Below, piece after piece: positions 27,848 through 35,654 of a DNA stretch of 64,000 bases; the first letter of the stretch is position 1, and each line of letters starts with the position of its first letter. The notes under the pieces were generated by a model, which saw only the letters and a list, made by a program, of their open reading frames with translations, was not told where the DNA came from and ran no database searches. Source of the DNA: Salinimicrobium profundisediminis (GTDB lineage: Bacteria > Bacteroidota > Bacteroidia > Flavobacteriales > Flavobacteriaceae); the NCBI RefSeq assembly GCF_026241755.1, contig NZ_JAPJDA010000009.1:1-64000 (forward strand). Reading direction: 5' to 3'. The position numbers and the translations under genes were made by a program.

Positions 27848-28556
27848 CCTGTTTATATACCTCGCTAGTATAGCCCTTATTTATGTGTATGGGCGATTTG
27901 TGATTCACATGGCCACACCAATCTTTCACTATTTTCTAGTTGAACCCTTTGACTGGCAAAAGCAGGTAGAAAAACCCAGAATATTTCTGCACCTGACGGG
28001 ACTAGGCTTTATGCATCTTATGGTCTACTCCAATTCATCACTAGAAACTAAAGGAATTCTAATTCAGGTAATAATATGGCTTACATTTATTCTTGGATTC
28101 CTTTTTTGTCAATTTACCTGGACTGAGAAATTTAAAAATACTTTTGTACCAAAGGTTACGAGGTCTACTGCCGAATCTTCTCAAAATTTTAATATTTCTA
28201 TATCTGATCTTCAGCTGATTCAACTTTATAATGAACTGGTAAGATTTGATCTATTAAACCAGGATTTGACTGCCTTAGAGGATTTCAGAAATGTTTTGCT
28301 AAAGGATTGGAAGGAACACAATTCTAAACTTCACTTAAAAATGGACGGACCAAGTTGCCGGGAATTTTTTGAACAACTGGCTCAGACCTTCCCCAATAAT
28401 TCTCTTTCTCTTATAGACTTTTTTGACCGCTCGAAATTAATTGTAAGGCCAGACGGCAAGAGATATAAATATAATACTATAAAAAATGCTCCTACCAGAA
28501 GTAGCCAATCCAAAAAACATTTCGAATTGAAACAAATTTTTAGTAAAATCAATTAG
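27837..28556 (+). CDS. Hypothetical membrane protein after the integrase
   Basis: 239 residues with three hydrophobic segments in the first 95 residues (about 5-30, 48-63 and 72-92) and a soluble C-terminus of helical character. It overlaps the integrase gene by 11 bp, so it is cotranslated. I do not recognise a family. Candidate roles are cargo or element maintenance. Confidence 0.65.
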   Translation: MNFDLFIYLASIALIYVYGRFVIHMATPIFHYFLVEPFDWQKQVEKPRIFLHLTGLGFMHLMVYSNSSLETKGILIQVIIWLTFILGFLFCQFTWTEKFKNTFVPKVTRSTAESSQNFNISISDLQLIQLYNELVRFDLLNQDLTALEDFRNVLLKDWKEHNSKLHLKMDGPSCREFFEQLAQTFPNNSLSLIDFFDRSKLIVRPDGKRYKYNTIKNAPTRSSQSKKHFELKQIFSKIN

Positions 28557-28599
28557 GGTCAATGAGAAATCTTTTTTATCCCATTGAGTTTTCATCTTA

Positions 28600-28627
28600 C
28601 AATTCGCGATTCGCGAATCGCGAATTG
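28600..28627. repeat. 28-bp perfect palindrome
   Basis: Two 14-base arms, CAATTCGCGATTCG and its reverse complement, meet without a spacer. It contains TCGCGA units in an otherwise A/T-rich gap, 43 bp after the membrane protein stop. Followed by imperfect further copies of GAATTG/GAATT. It may be a terminator, a protein site or a hairpin hot spot. Confidence 0.8.
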
Positions 28628-28682
28628 AGAATTGTGAATTAAATTTAAATTATGCCCTTTCTATTCCCTGAGGCTGGTTTTG

Positions 28683-28848
28683 TTAATTTGTACACCAAAA
28701 AATCTGTTCTAAAAATTTAAAATCCGTTTTAAAGGCTGGTGCCATTAAGAGTTGTTGACCATTGCTCAGGCCAATTTGTTTTGCAACAGCTTTCCATTGC
28801 CCAACAACGGACAAAACTTCTTTTATTATACCATCAAGCAGTTCTAAT
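28683..28848 (-). pseudogene. C-terminal remnant of a HipA kinase gene
   Basis: Reading the minus strand gives LELLDGIIKEVLSVVGQW then KAVAKQIGLSNGQQLLMAPAFK, about 54 codons with stop at 28683. This resembles the last helices of HipA toxins. It is preceded in frame by a stop codon, with no HipA N-terminal or kinase part left between it and the HipB-like gene at 28885. I infer that a deletion removed most of hipA. Confidence 0.5.
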
Positions 28849-28884
28849 TAGGGGAAGCTTACAAAATTTTCCTTCTGCCATTTC

Positions 28885-29172
28885 CTAAAGTAGATTTAGA
28901 TCTTGAAGCTTGCGCCCCAGTTGATCATCTTCAGCAATATGATAAAAGTCCTTTTCCAAATTTAAAACCTTAAGTACATTGAAATAAATTCCCATAGCAA
29001 CAGCAACGTCTCCCTTTTCGACCCGGTGCAAAGTGGCGCGATGGATACCGGCACGTTCTGCAACCTGGGCGGCAGTGAGTTTCCTGCGCTTTCGGGCGAG
29101 CTTAATATTTTCTCCTATTTTATCAAATATTTTTTGGTACTTGGGTAGGATTATCGCCTTTTTGGATTTCAT
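28885..29172 (-). CDS. XRE-family regulator, orphan HipB-like antitoxin
   Basis: 95 residues with a central HTH_3 domain (LARKRRKLTAAQVAERAG, HRATLHRVEKG). The C-terminal DDQLGRKLQDLNLL is typical of antitoxins placed upstream of HipA kinases. The expected HipA is reduced to a fragment downstream (28683-28848), so the toxin half of this locus seems lost. A TATTGACA-rich stretch upstream may contain its promoter. Confidence 0.7.
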   Translation of the reverse strand: MKSKKAIILPKYQKIFDKIGENIKLARKRRKLTAAQVAERAGIHRATLHRVEKGDVAVAMGIYFNVLKVLNLEKDFYHIAEDDQLGRKLQDLNLL

Positions 29173-29413
29173 AATGTCGCTTATTTACATCAAATATACC
29201 CTTATTGACATTAATAAACGACACTTTTATAGAAGTGCTTTCTCTAAGCCCATGGGATATGGTCCACTTCTACTAAGAGAAACTTGAAAAATGGCTCCTT
29301 CTAATTCTCCTAAATCAAAAAATTCCAGACTTAACCACTTGACTATGCCTCACGAAATTTCAAATTGAGCAGCCCGTAATGACATGTATATTCAGTATTA
29401 CCAACCTCTAATT

Positions 29414-30358
29414 TTAATTGATTTTGGTGTAACGCTCCTCTAAAAGGTGTAAATATTTTTTTTGATATTCTTCAGAAAGAAAGGATTTACGGATCCAGTC
29501 TAAAGCAACTTTCTTGTTACGGTTAAACCTTTTAAAAACTCCACTTATCTGTTTCGTGTTCAAATTTAAACTGAGACCTAAGCTTTCAAAATGCTCTCTG
29601 CTAAGTTTTCTCTTCTTACCCTCCAGGGTCAGTGCAAGTTCTTCCTCATCATCCGGATTAACAATAGAAACGTTCAGCAAATCATAGGCAGGTGACAATC
29701 CCCACATATTTCCTCTTTTGATAAGCGAGAAATTCTTGAGATGCATATCATTATTTCCTGTTAGGAAACTGAAAACAGCTAACTCAAAAAAGTAGAGCTT
29801 ATCCAATAATGTGTTGTTGGAATATTGCCCAATAGCCTTTCCTACCTTTTCCATTGAACCTTTATACTTGTCTGTAGCTTCAAGGATCTGGAACATATCG
29901 AGCATATGAATTTTCTCATCTTCATCAGTGCGATCTACTCTTCTTGTGATGTAAGACAACTCGCCACTCTGAAGCCGAATTAGGTTTGAGAGCACAGTTT
30001 TAATTCCAAATGCTTCTGCAATCCTCATGGTCAAATGTTCGTTCTCCGGCATCTGAGGAAAAGCTTCGGAAGGTGGTTTTAAAATGTATTTTCCTCCCAG
30101 GGCTCCAACCACTGTCAGCCTCTGCCCTTCTTCATTTAAAGAACCTTCCACAAGAGAAAGTGATAACTTCGGTTGGACTCCCGGCACTGCAATACGTCTT
30201 TCAACTACATTCCTGGCAAGATTGACCATCTGGTTTAACGAATATTCCAGTTCTGGAGGTTCTTCTGTACCAAAAAAAGTTTTTACACAATTCCTGTGGA
30301 AATCCTCAAAATCACTTTTTTGTAGCTCCTGGTAACAGTAAAGACATCTATTCTTCAT
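29414..30358 (-). CDS. hipT: HipT serine/threonine kinase toxin
   Basis: 314 residues, the kinase part of a HipA-type toxin without the N-terminal subdomain, which is encoded separately by the gene upstream. It has an N-terminal Cys/His motif (C5, C8, H21, C24), a VPGVQPKLSLSL segment (about 58-69) like the HipA core, the catalytic loop NNDMHLKNFSLI (D204, K208, N209) and PAYDLL with metal Asp 226. HipT kinases phosphorylate aminoacyl-tRNA synthetases in studied systems; the target here is unknown. It overlaps hipS by 11 bp. Confidence 0.82.
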   Translation of the reverse strand: MKNRCLYCYQELQKSDFEDFHRNCVKTFFGTEEPPELEYSLNQMVNLARNVVERRIAVPGVQPKLSLSLVEGSLNEEGQRLTVVGALGGKYILKPPSEAFPQMPENEHLTMRIAEAFGIKTVLSNLIRLQSGELSYITRRVDRTDEDEKIHMLDMFQILEATDKYKGSMEKVGKAIGQYSNNTLLDKLYFFELAVFSFLTGNNDMHLKNFSLIKRGNMWGLSPAYDLLNVSIVNPDDEEELALTLEGKKRKLSREHFESLGLSLNLNTKQISGVFKRFNRNKKVALDWIRKSFLSEEYQKKYLHLLEERYTKIN

Positions 30359-30683
30359 TTCCCTCAGCTATTGGATGAACACTAACTGCACCTATACAGT
30401 TTTTACAACAGGCTAAAAGCAGTCCCATACGGTCACTCCTGTTTATTTTCCAGTTTTTGGAGGCAATATCAAGTAACCAGCCTTCAGGAATAAGACCTTC
30501 GAAAAAAGGAAAAAGATGCTTTTCTACATAGGGTTCTTCTCTTACCGGCATTGTGAATGTTAAAAACTGGTTAGGGCTTTCTTTCATATAAGTTTTATCA
30601 TATACAAATTTGTATTCTCCCTCGTCGGTTTCTGTTAAGATCCCGGCTAAAGTATTGCCATAAAAAATTTCTGCCTGTCTCAT
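30348..30683 (-). CDS. hipS: HipS, HipA N-terminal subdomain protein
   Basis: 111 residues matching the HipA N-terminal subdomain 1 (couple_hipA): MRQAEIFYGNTLAGILTETD, YDKTYMKESPNQFLTFTMP and HLFPFFEGLIPEGWL. In the studied E. coli HipBST system this small protein, not HipB, neutralises the kinase. It lies 3 bp after hipB and overlaps hipT. Confidence 0.82.
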   Translation of the reverse strand: MRQAEIFYGNTLAGILTETDEGEYKFVYDKTYMKESPNQFLTFTMPVREEPYVEKHLFPFFEGLIPEGWLLDIASKNWKINRSDRMGLLLACCKNCIGAVSVHPIAEGNEE

Positions 30684-30686
30684 AAT

Positions 30687-30893
30687 TTAGAAAATTTCTT
30701 TTTGCTCCACCGGTGCCAATACGTGGCCAAACATTTTTAGGACATGATTTACTTTTTCCAAATTCAGATTCTCTTTCCCTTGCTCAATCTTCCGTATAAC
30801 GGTTAAGGCCACTCCTGCTCTCTCAGCGAACTCTTCCTGGGTAAGATTATTCTCTTTTCTCTTTTCTTTTAAAAACTGCGAAAGACTCTTCAT
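30687..30893 (-). CDS. hipB: HipB-like HTH regulator of the HipBST operon
   Basis: 68 residues, almost entirely an HTH_3 domain (FLKEKRKENNLTQEEFAERA, IRKIEQGKENLNLEKV). First gene of the hipB-hipS-hipT operon. It probably represses the operon through the palindromes directly upstream (30893-30991). Confidence 0.82.
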   Translation of the reverse strand: MKSLSQFLKEKRKENNLTQEEFAERAGVALTVIRKIEQGKENLNLEKVNHVLKMFGHVLAPVEQKEIF

Positions 30894-30991
30894 TATATGT
30901 GATCTGATATAAATTTAATCAAATATACACTATTATATGTTATCACATATAAAAAATAAGAACAAACAGGTATTATATGCTAAAACATATA
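30893..30991. promoter_or_regulatory. Three TTATAT-type palindromes upstream of hipB, candidate operators
   Basis: TTATAT-N8-ATATAA (30893-30912) overlaps the hipB start, TTATATGT-N4-ACATATAA (30933-30952) is perfect, and TATATG-N6-CATATA (30974-30991) follows. Related half-sites at about 40-bp spacing suit cooperative binding by HipB. The remaining 30992-31203 holds no gene I can see. Confidence 0.6.
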
Positions 30992-31203
30992 CTTTACTTG
31001 CTTCAGAACATTTTTCCAGTATATGCCATTAATCTTACTACTCGACACTCATGATTATTTTCCTAAAACACATACATGATCGACAATTTTCCATACCGGG
31101 CATTCAATGTATCCATTTTCAACTGTTTCCCTTTTTAGCTTAGCTCCAGAATTCTACCAACAAAAGCGCTTTTGTTCATTTATCAACCTTAAAACCTATA
31201 AAA

Positions 31204-31497
31204 ATGAACGAACTAAAAATTATGGAACAACTTGACCGGATCGAAAATCTTCTACGGGCAAGTAAAACTGTGATGTCTCTGGAAGAGGCAAGTGAATACT
31301 CGAGCATCTCCCGCAGCTATCTCTACAAGCTGACAGCCAAGGGTGAAATTCCCTTTTCCAAACCAAGAGGAAAAATGATCTACTTCTCCAAAGAGAAACT
31401 GGATGAATGGTTGCTTTCTAATTCTCGGAAATCAGGAAGAGAAATAAAGACTGAAGCTATTGACTACGCCTTCAGGAATAAGAAAAAATTTTTGTAA
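31204..31497 (+). CDS. Helix-turn-helix (HTH_17) DNA-binding protein
   Basis: 97 residues with an excisionase-family HTH (MSLEEASEYSSISRSYLYKL, TAKGEIPFSKPRGKMIYF). It is the first gene of the replication/mobilisation module (31204-35404), the usual place for such a regulator in Bacteroidota mobilisable elements. Confidence 0.8.
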   Translation: MNELKIMEQLDRIENLLRASKTVMSLEEASEYSSISRSYLYKLTAKGEIPFSKPRGKMIYFSKEKLDEWLLSNSRKSGREIKTEAIDYAFRNKKKFL

Positions 31498-31518
31498 AAC
31501 CTCCTAAAGTTTTGTGCT

Positions 31519-32703
31519 ATGGATGGCAAACATGAAAAGCTTTATGGGGTGAAGGAACAGAAGAAAAAAACCGTTTATGACTTCATCTTTGAATACACCA
31601 GTGAAAAGTATGATATCAGATATGATGAACTGGGACATGACTTTCAAATCTCTTTAAAAGATCAGAATGAATGGGAAATTCTGGATGTGAACTCTTTCAT
31701 GATTGAACTTGCACAATCTAACATAGAAGTTACTCCTGCAAAACTTGAAATTTTCCTCAGATCCAAATTCGTCCCGAAGTTTAATCCCATAGAAGAATAC
31801 TTCCGATTGCTGCCGAAGTCATACAACGGAGATCCCATTAAAGAAATCGCATCATATCTTCCGCTTAAGGAACCAGATCTATTTCTCTATCATTTCAGGA
31901 AGTGGCTTGTTCGCACCGTAAGGTGTGGAATTGAAAAAGAGTACTTCAACAAACAGTGCCTGGTTCTGGTTCACTCTCAACAGAACTCCGGGAAATCAAC
32001 ATGGTGTAGGTTCCTAAACCCTCCTGCCCTCTCCAGGTATTTTGCCGAAGACATGACCACTGATAAGGATGCAAGGATCCAACTGACAAGAAATTTCCTC
32101 ATCAACCTTGATGAATTATCTATCCTGGCAAAAAAAGAAATAAATGCTCTAAAAGCCTATTTCTCCAAGACAATGATAAATGAAAGGTTGCCTTATGATC
32201 GGAAGAATTCTACACTCCCCCGAACCTGTAGTTTTATTGGATCAACAAACCGGGCAACCTTTCTTAATGATGAAACGGGATCTGTCAGATGGCTCTGCTT
32301 TGAACTCAAAGGAACAATTGATTTCTCTTATTCCCGGGAGGTTGATATAAACAAGGTCTGGGCCCAGGCATACTACCTGGCTTATATAGATGAGCAATTC
32401 TGTTCTGAACTTACACTGGATGACATTCAGCAAAATGAAACCAGAAATAGAACGTACCGGGAATCCAATATGGAAGAGGAAATGATCTCCAAATTTTACA
32501 CTCACAGTTCAGATCCTGCAGATTTTAAAACAGCATCAGAACTTGTGATTGAGCTGTCGCCTATTAACCCGCGTCTCAACATGTATAATATGGGAAGGGC
32601 TTTAAAATCTTTGGAATATGAAAGGGTGAAATCCGGCAGTACAAGAAGCTACGGCTATCTAATCAAACCGAAGTTTAAAGCTTCACCCATAGAACTTTTA
32701 TAA
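31519..32703 (+). CDS. VapE-like (virulence-associated E) P-loop ATPase
   Basis: 394 residues. The central domain has Walker A QQNSGKST (about residue 155), LINLDELS as Walker B, and DRKNSTLPRTCSFIGSTN followed by ETGSVRWLCFEL, as in VapE/D5-like primase-helicases of mobile elements. It should drive replication of the excised element together with the primase downstream. It lies 21 bp after the HTH gene. Confidence 0.82.
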   Translation: MDGKHEKLYGVKEQKKKTVYDFIFEYTSEKYDIRYDELGHDFQISLKDQNEWEILDVNSFMIELAQSNIEVTPAKLEIFLRSKFVPKFNPIEEYFRLLPKSYNGDPIKEIASYLPLKEPDLFLYHFRKWLVRTVRCGIEKEYFNKQCLVLVHSQQNSGKSTWCRFLNPPALSRYFAEDMTTDKDARIQLTRNFLINLDELSILAKKEINALKAYFSKTMINERLPYDRKNSTLPRTCSFIGSTNRATFLNDETGSVRWLCFELKGTIDFSYSREVDINKVWAQAYYLAYIDEQFCSELTLDDIQQNETRNRTYRESNMEEEMISKFYTHSSDPADFKTASELVIELSPINPRLNMYNMGRALKSLEYERVKSGSTRSYGYLIKPKFKASPIELL

Positions 32704-32711
32704 AAACTATT

Positions 32712-32870
32712 TACCCAATTACCCCAACTCCTTAAAGCCCCTGAAACCATTGGGCTTCTAATGTGGTAATTAGATTTTTTAGAATCTACCCATGGGTAAT
32801 TGGGTAGATAGAAATTACAACAAAAAAAGAAATAAACCCTTGTATTTACTGGGCTGGGTAGATGGGTAAT
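32712..32870. other. Candidate replication origin with GGGTAATT-type repeats
   Basis: In the gap between the VapE-like and primase genes, TACCCAATTACCC (32712-32724) is exactly inverted as GGGTAATTGGGTA (32794-32806). The second copy lies inside a further inverted repeat ATCTACCCA/TGGGTAGAT (32784-32809). A related GGGTAGATGGGTAATT follows at 32856-32871. Repeated sites between helicase and primase genes are what an iteron-like origin or primase assembly site would look like. Confidence 0.5.
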
Positions 32871-32885
32871 TAAAAATAGAAAAAC

Positions 32886-33746
32886 ATGAATAAAAATTCT
32901 ATCAACTTATCGTGGAGTAGTGCCCGTCAAATTTGCATCGTAAAAACTCTTGCAAATTCAGGCCACTACCCCACCAGGAAATCGGAGAAAGAAGCTTGGT
33001 TTCTGAGTCCCCTGCGGTCAGAAACCCAAGCATCTTTCAGCGTCTCTTTGATTAAGAACCTGTGGTATGACTACGGAATAGGGAAAGGTGGAAACATCAT
33101 AGACCTGGTCATGGCCATAAACAACTGCTCTGCTCATGAAGCAGTACGCCGCCTGCAGGAAAAGATTCAGTTTTCTTTTTGCCCGGAAAAAATCATTCAG
33201 AAAAAAAATTCCGTTCAAATTAGGAATGTGAAGGTGATAAAGCATATTGCCCTCGTCGAATATCTCAAGTCAAGAAAAATTCCACTGGAGGTAGCTCAAC
33301 GCTTTTGCCAGGAGGTATGGTTTAGTCTTAACAAGAAAATCTATTTTTCTATTGGACTTCGAAATGATGCCGGAGGATACGAACTCAGGAACAAATTCTT
33401 TAAATGCTCTACCTCCCCTAAGACTATTTCCTCTTTCATAAGAGGCTTTAAAAGACTGGTAATTACTGAAGGTATGTTTGATTTCCTTTCCCTAAAAGTG
33501 CTGAAAAATGAAATCTTTTCTTCCTCGGATATCGTCGTGCTAAATTCCCTTGGAAACATTGGACTTATTCCGGAAGTATGGAACTCCTATTCTGAAATAT
33601 ATCTTCTCCTGGATAATGATCCTGCAGGAAGAACTGCTACCCAACAACTTCTGAAGAAGTTTTCTAATGCCATTGATGAAAGTCAATTCTACTTCGATTA
33701 CAAGGACCTTAATAATATGCTGACTCATGAAAGAATGGAAAAATGA
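32886..33746 (+). CDS. CHC2-like/Toprim DNA primase of the mobile element
   Basis: 286 residues. The N-terminus resembles the CHC2 zinc domain (AWFLSPLRSETQASFSV, NLWYDYGIGKGGNIIDLV), but the zinc-binding cysteines are not obvious, so it is a degenerate form. A Toprim domain follows (LVITEGMFDFLSL near 190, IYLLLDNDPAGR near 240). It overlaps the mobilisation gene by 20 bp. Confidence 0.8.
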   Translation: MNKNSINLSWSSARQICIVKTLANSGHYPTRKSEKEAWFLSPLRSETQASFSVSLIKNLWYDYGIGKGGNIIDLVMAINNCSAHEAVRRLQEKIQFSFCPEKIIQKKNSVQIRNVKVIKHIALVEYLKSRKIPLEVAQRFCQEVWFSLNKKIYFSIGLRNDAGGYELRNKFFKCSTSPKTISSFIRGFKRLVITEGMFDFLSLKVLKNEIFSSSDIVVLNSLGNIGLIPEVWNSYSEIYLLLDNDPAGRTATQQLLKKFSNAIDESQFYFDYKDLNNMLTHERMEK

Positions 33747-34230
33747 AAGGAAGAAACCTATAGTAATAGATGTTTCTAAACTGGATCCTGCTTCTGAAGG
33801 ATTATCTATAGAAGAAATAGAGGCTTCTCTGGAAGAGCATCCTACTATTGAACCGAATTCTAATTCAAGATGTGTGCCTGTGGGCACAAAAATAATTGCT
33901 CCCGGTGGTCGCAATAAAAAAGAGATGTTTAAGGCGAAAAGGGAATTCGTGAAATTTAGATGTTCCGTCTATGAAAAGAAGCTGCTGTACATCAAAGCCA
34001 AAAGAAGCAGGCTTAGCGTTAGCGAGTTTTGTCGCAGGTCCATTTTTAATCTGGAGATCAAAGAACGTCTTTCCGATGATCATATCGAGATCCTTAAGAC
34101 CCTTAGCAAATATCATAACAACTTTAAGTCCATAGGAAACATGTTCCGGAAAAAGGACCCACGACTTACTGCGGCAGTTTATGCCCTGGCAGATGAGATA
34201 AAACAACAATTTGAAAAGGTTCAGAAATGA
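33727..34230 (+). CDS. MobC-like mobilisation accessory protein
   Basis: 167 residues: a variable N-terminus, then a ribbon-helix-helix-like segment (VKFRCSVYEKKLLYIKAKRS, LSVSEFCRRSIF) and a helical C-terminus, as in MobC/BmgB-type relaxosome proteins. It should help the relaxase open oriT. It overlaps the primase (20 bp) and shares an ATGA overlap with the relaxase. Confidence 0.78.
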   Translation: MKEWKNERKKPIVIDVSKLDPASEGLSIEEIEASLEEHPTIEPNSNSRCVPVGTKIIAPGGRNKKEMFKAKREFVKFRCSVYEKKLLYIKAKRSRLSVSEFCRRSIFNLEIKERLSDDHIEILKTLSKYHNNFKSIGNMFRKKDPRLTAAVYALADEIKQQFEKVQK

Positions 34231-35084
34231 TTGGCAAAGGAAAATCCATTTCCCATACCCGCGCATCAATGGCTTACGGATGGAACCAGGAAAAGAATGC
34301 TGAAGTGGTATACCGGCAACATCTCGTAGGAGACAATCCAAAAGAGATCAGCCGGGAATTTCAGCTGATCCAGGAACAGAATGTCAATTGCAAAAAGAAT
34401 ACGCTGTCTTTTGTACTCAGTCCTGCAATTGAAGATGGAAAGAAACTTCACAAGGCTGAGCTTCAAAAAATATGTGCAGCTTTTATGGAAAAAATGAAGC
34501 TGGGAGAAAGACAGGCAATTGCTTTTGTACACCGGGACAAACAACACCTGCATATACATCTATACGTGAACAGGATCGACTTCAATGGAACTGCATATAA
34601 CGACAGCTTTATTGGAAAGCGTTGTCAACAGGCTGCGGAAAAAGTGGCACACCAATATCAGTTAACAACAGTAAAGCACCTACAAATTGAGAAGGAATTT
34701 AACCTGAAAGACATACGGGCAGAAATTAAGCGACGGCATGACATCACCATGAAAAACTTCAAACCAAAAAGCTTTGATCAGTACATCAAGGCCATGGAAG
34801 CCAATAAGGTGAAAGTAATTCCCTGTATCAATAAAGCTAACAAGTTGCAGGGTTTCCGGTTTGAGTTTGATGGTTACAACCTCAAAGGAAGCGAAATCCA
34901 CAGGTCAATGAGTGGCGGAAATATCGGAAAAGCCATGGCCAGCCAGGTCGGTGTAAAACCATTTCTAAAAGAAAATGAACAGTTGAAGATGGCAGGAAAA
35001 GCAGTACAGCTCTCAAATCGAATGATCGTGAGCATCACAAAACATGTTCTAAAACAAATTATTAGCCGGGGAATTGAATACTAA
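34227..35084 (+). CDS. Relaxase/mobilisation nuclease
   Basis: 285 residues of the HUH relaxase type. The histidine triad is HLHIHLYVNRID (H107, H109, H111), and candidate catalytic tyrosines lie near the N-terminus (Y17, Y29). It nicks oriT and pilots the strand in conjugation, using a helper element's transfer machinery because no such genes occur here. oriT is probably close, but I cannot mark it. Confidence 0.87.
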   Translation: MIGKGKSISHTRASMAYGWNQEKNAEVVYRQHLVGDNPKEISREFQLIQEQNVNCKKNTLSFVLSPAIEDGKKLHKAELQKICAAFMEKMKLGERQAIAFVHRDKQHLHIHLYVNRIDFNGTAYNDSFIGKRCQQAAEKVAHQYQLTTVKHLQIEKEFNLKDIRAEIKRRHDITMKNFKPKSFDQYIKAMEANKVKVIPCINKANKLQGFRFEFDGYNLKGSEIHRSMSGGNIGKAMASQVGVKPFLKENEQLKMAGKAVQLSNRMIVSITKHVLKQIISRGIEY

Positions 35085-35095
35085 AACATGGGACT

Positions 35096-35404
35096 ATGAC
35101 TAAATTGGAGGAATTATCAGAAATGCTCGTTTCAGAAATTGAACAGTTTGAAAAGACTGTAGAAAAGTTGCAGAAAATTCAGGAGCAAAAAATTTTAATC
35201 GATAGCAGAGCCTTAGAAAAAACGATCTGGCTGCAGCAGGAAAGACTGGAAAAGGCTTTATCCTCGCACAATCAAGAAATGAAGAACCTTGGCCACTCCC
35301 TTGAAAAGGCAAAGGCATATCCAGTCTGGGCTTTGACCTTATTTGTTGCATCTTTAATTCTTAATGGGATATTGGCCTATATAATCATCGCTAAAGTGGT
35401 ATAA
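35096..35404 (+). CDS. Small coiled-coil membrane protein of the mobilisation module
   Basis: 102 residues: a long N-terminal coiled coil (about 1-75) and a C-terminal membrane helix (about 78-98, VWALTLFVASLILNGILAYI). Proteins of this shape regularly follow relaxase genes in Bacteroidota elements. No function known. The 250 bp after it, up to manA, holds no gene and no visible copy of the mnmE end. Confidence 0.75.
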   Translation: MTKLEELSEMLVSEIEQFEKTVEKLQKIQEQKILIDSRALEKTIWLQQERLEKALSSHNQEMKNLGHSLEKAKAYPVWALTLFVASLILNGILAYIIIAKVV

Positions 35405-35654
35405 TTGTCCAATTAAAGCGGTACTTTCTTTTTAATTTCAAGAAGATAGACCCTAGTGCTATTGTTGAAAGATAATATTTTGACCAATTTTAGTAGCCAT
35501 TATAAACGAAACCAAAAAATATTTAGAGCTACTTCATAGAACCATTCTAAAAATCAATTAATCTATTAATATCGTTTTATCATGTCCGCTGGAAATTTTA
35601 TTCTTCACCTGGTCTTTTGGTTTTAATCTTCTACCGGTTCGAAATACATATAAG

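Noticed and set aside
32708-32720. 11-base match TATTTACCCAA between the candidate guide region and the origin-like repeats
   Set aside because: Too short and A/T-rich; it lies within a repeat with another likely role.
35405-35654. Right attachment site of the element directly after the mobilisation genes
   Set aside because: No copy of the mnmE 3' end or of the TTTACACCT 9-mer was found in this gap.
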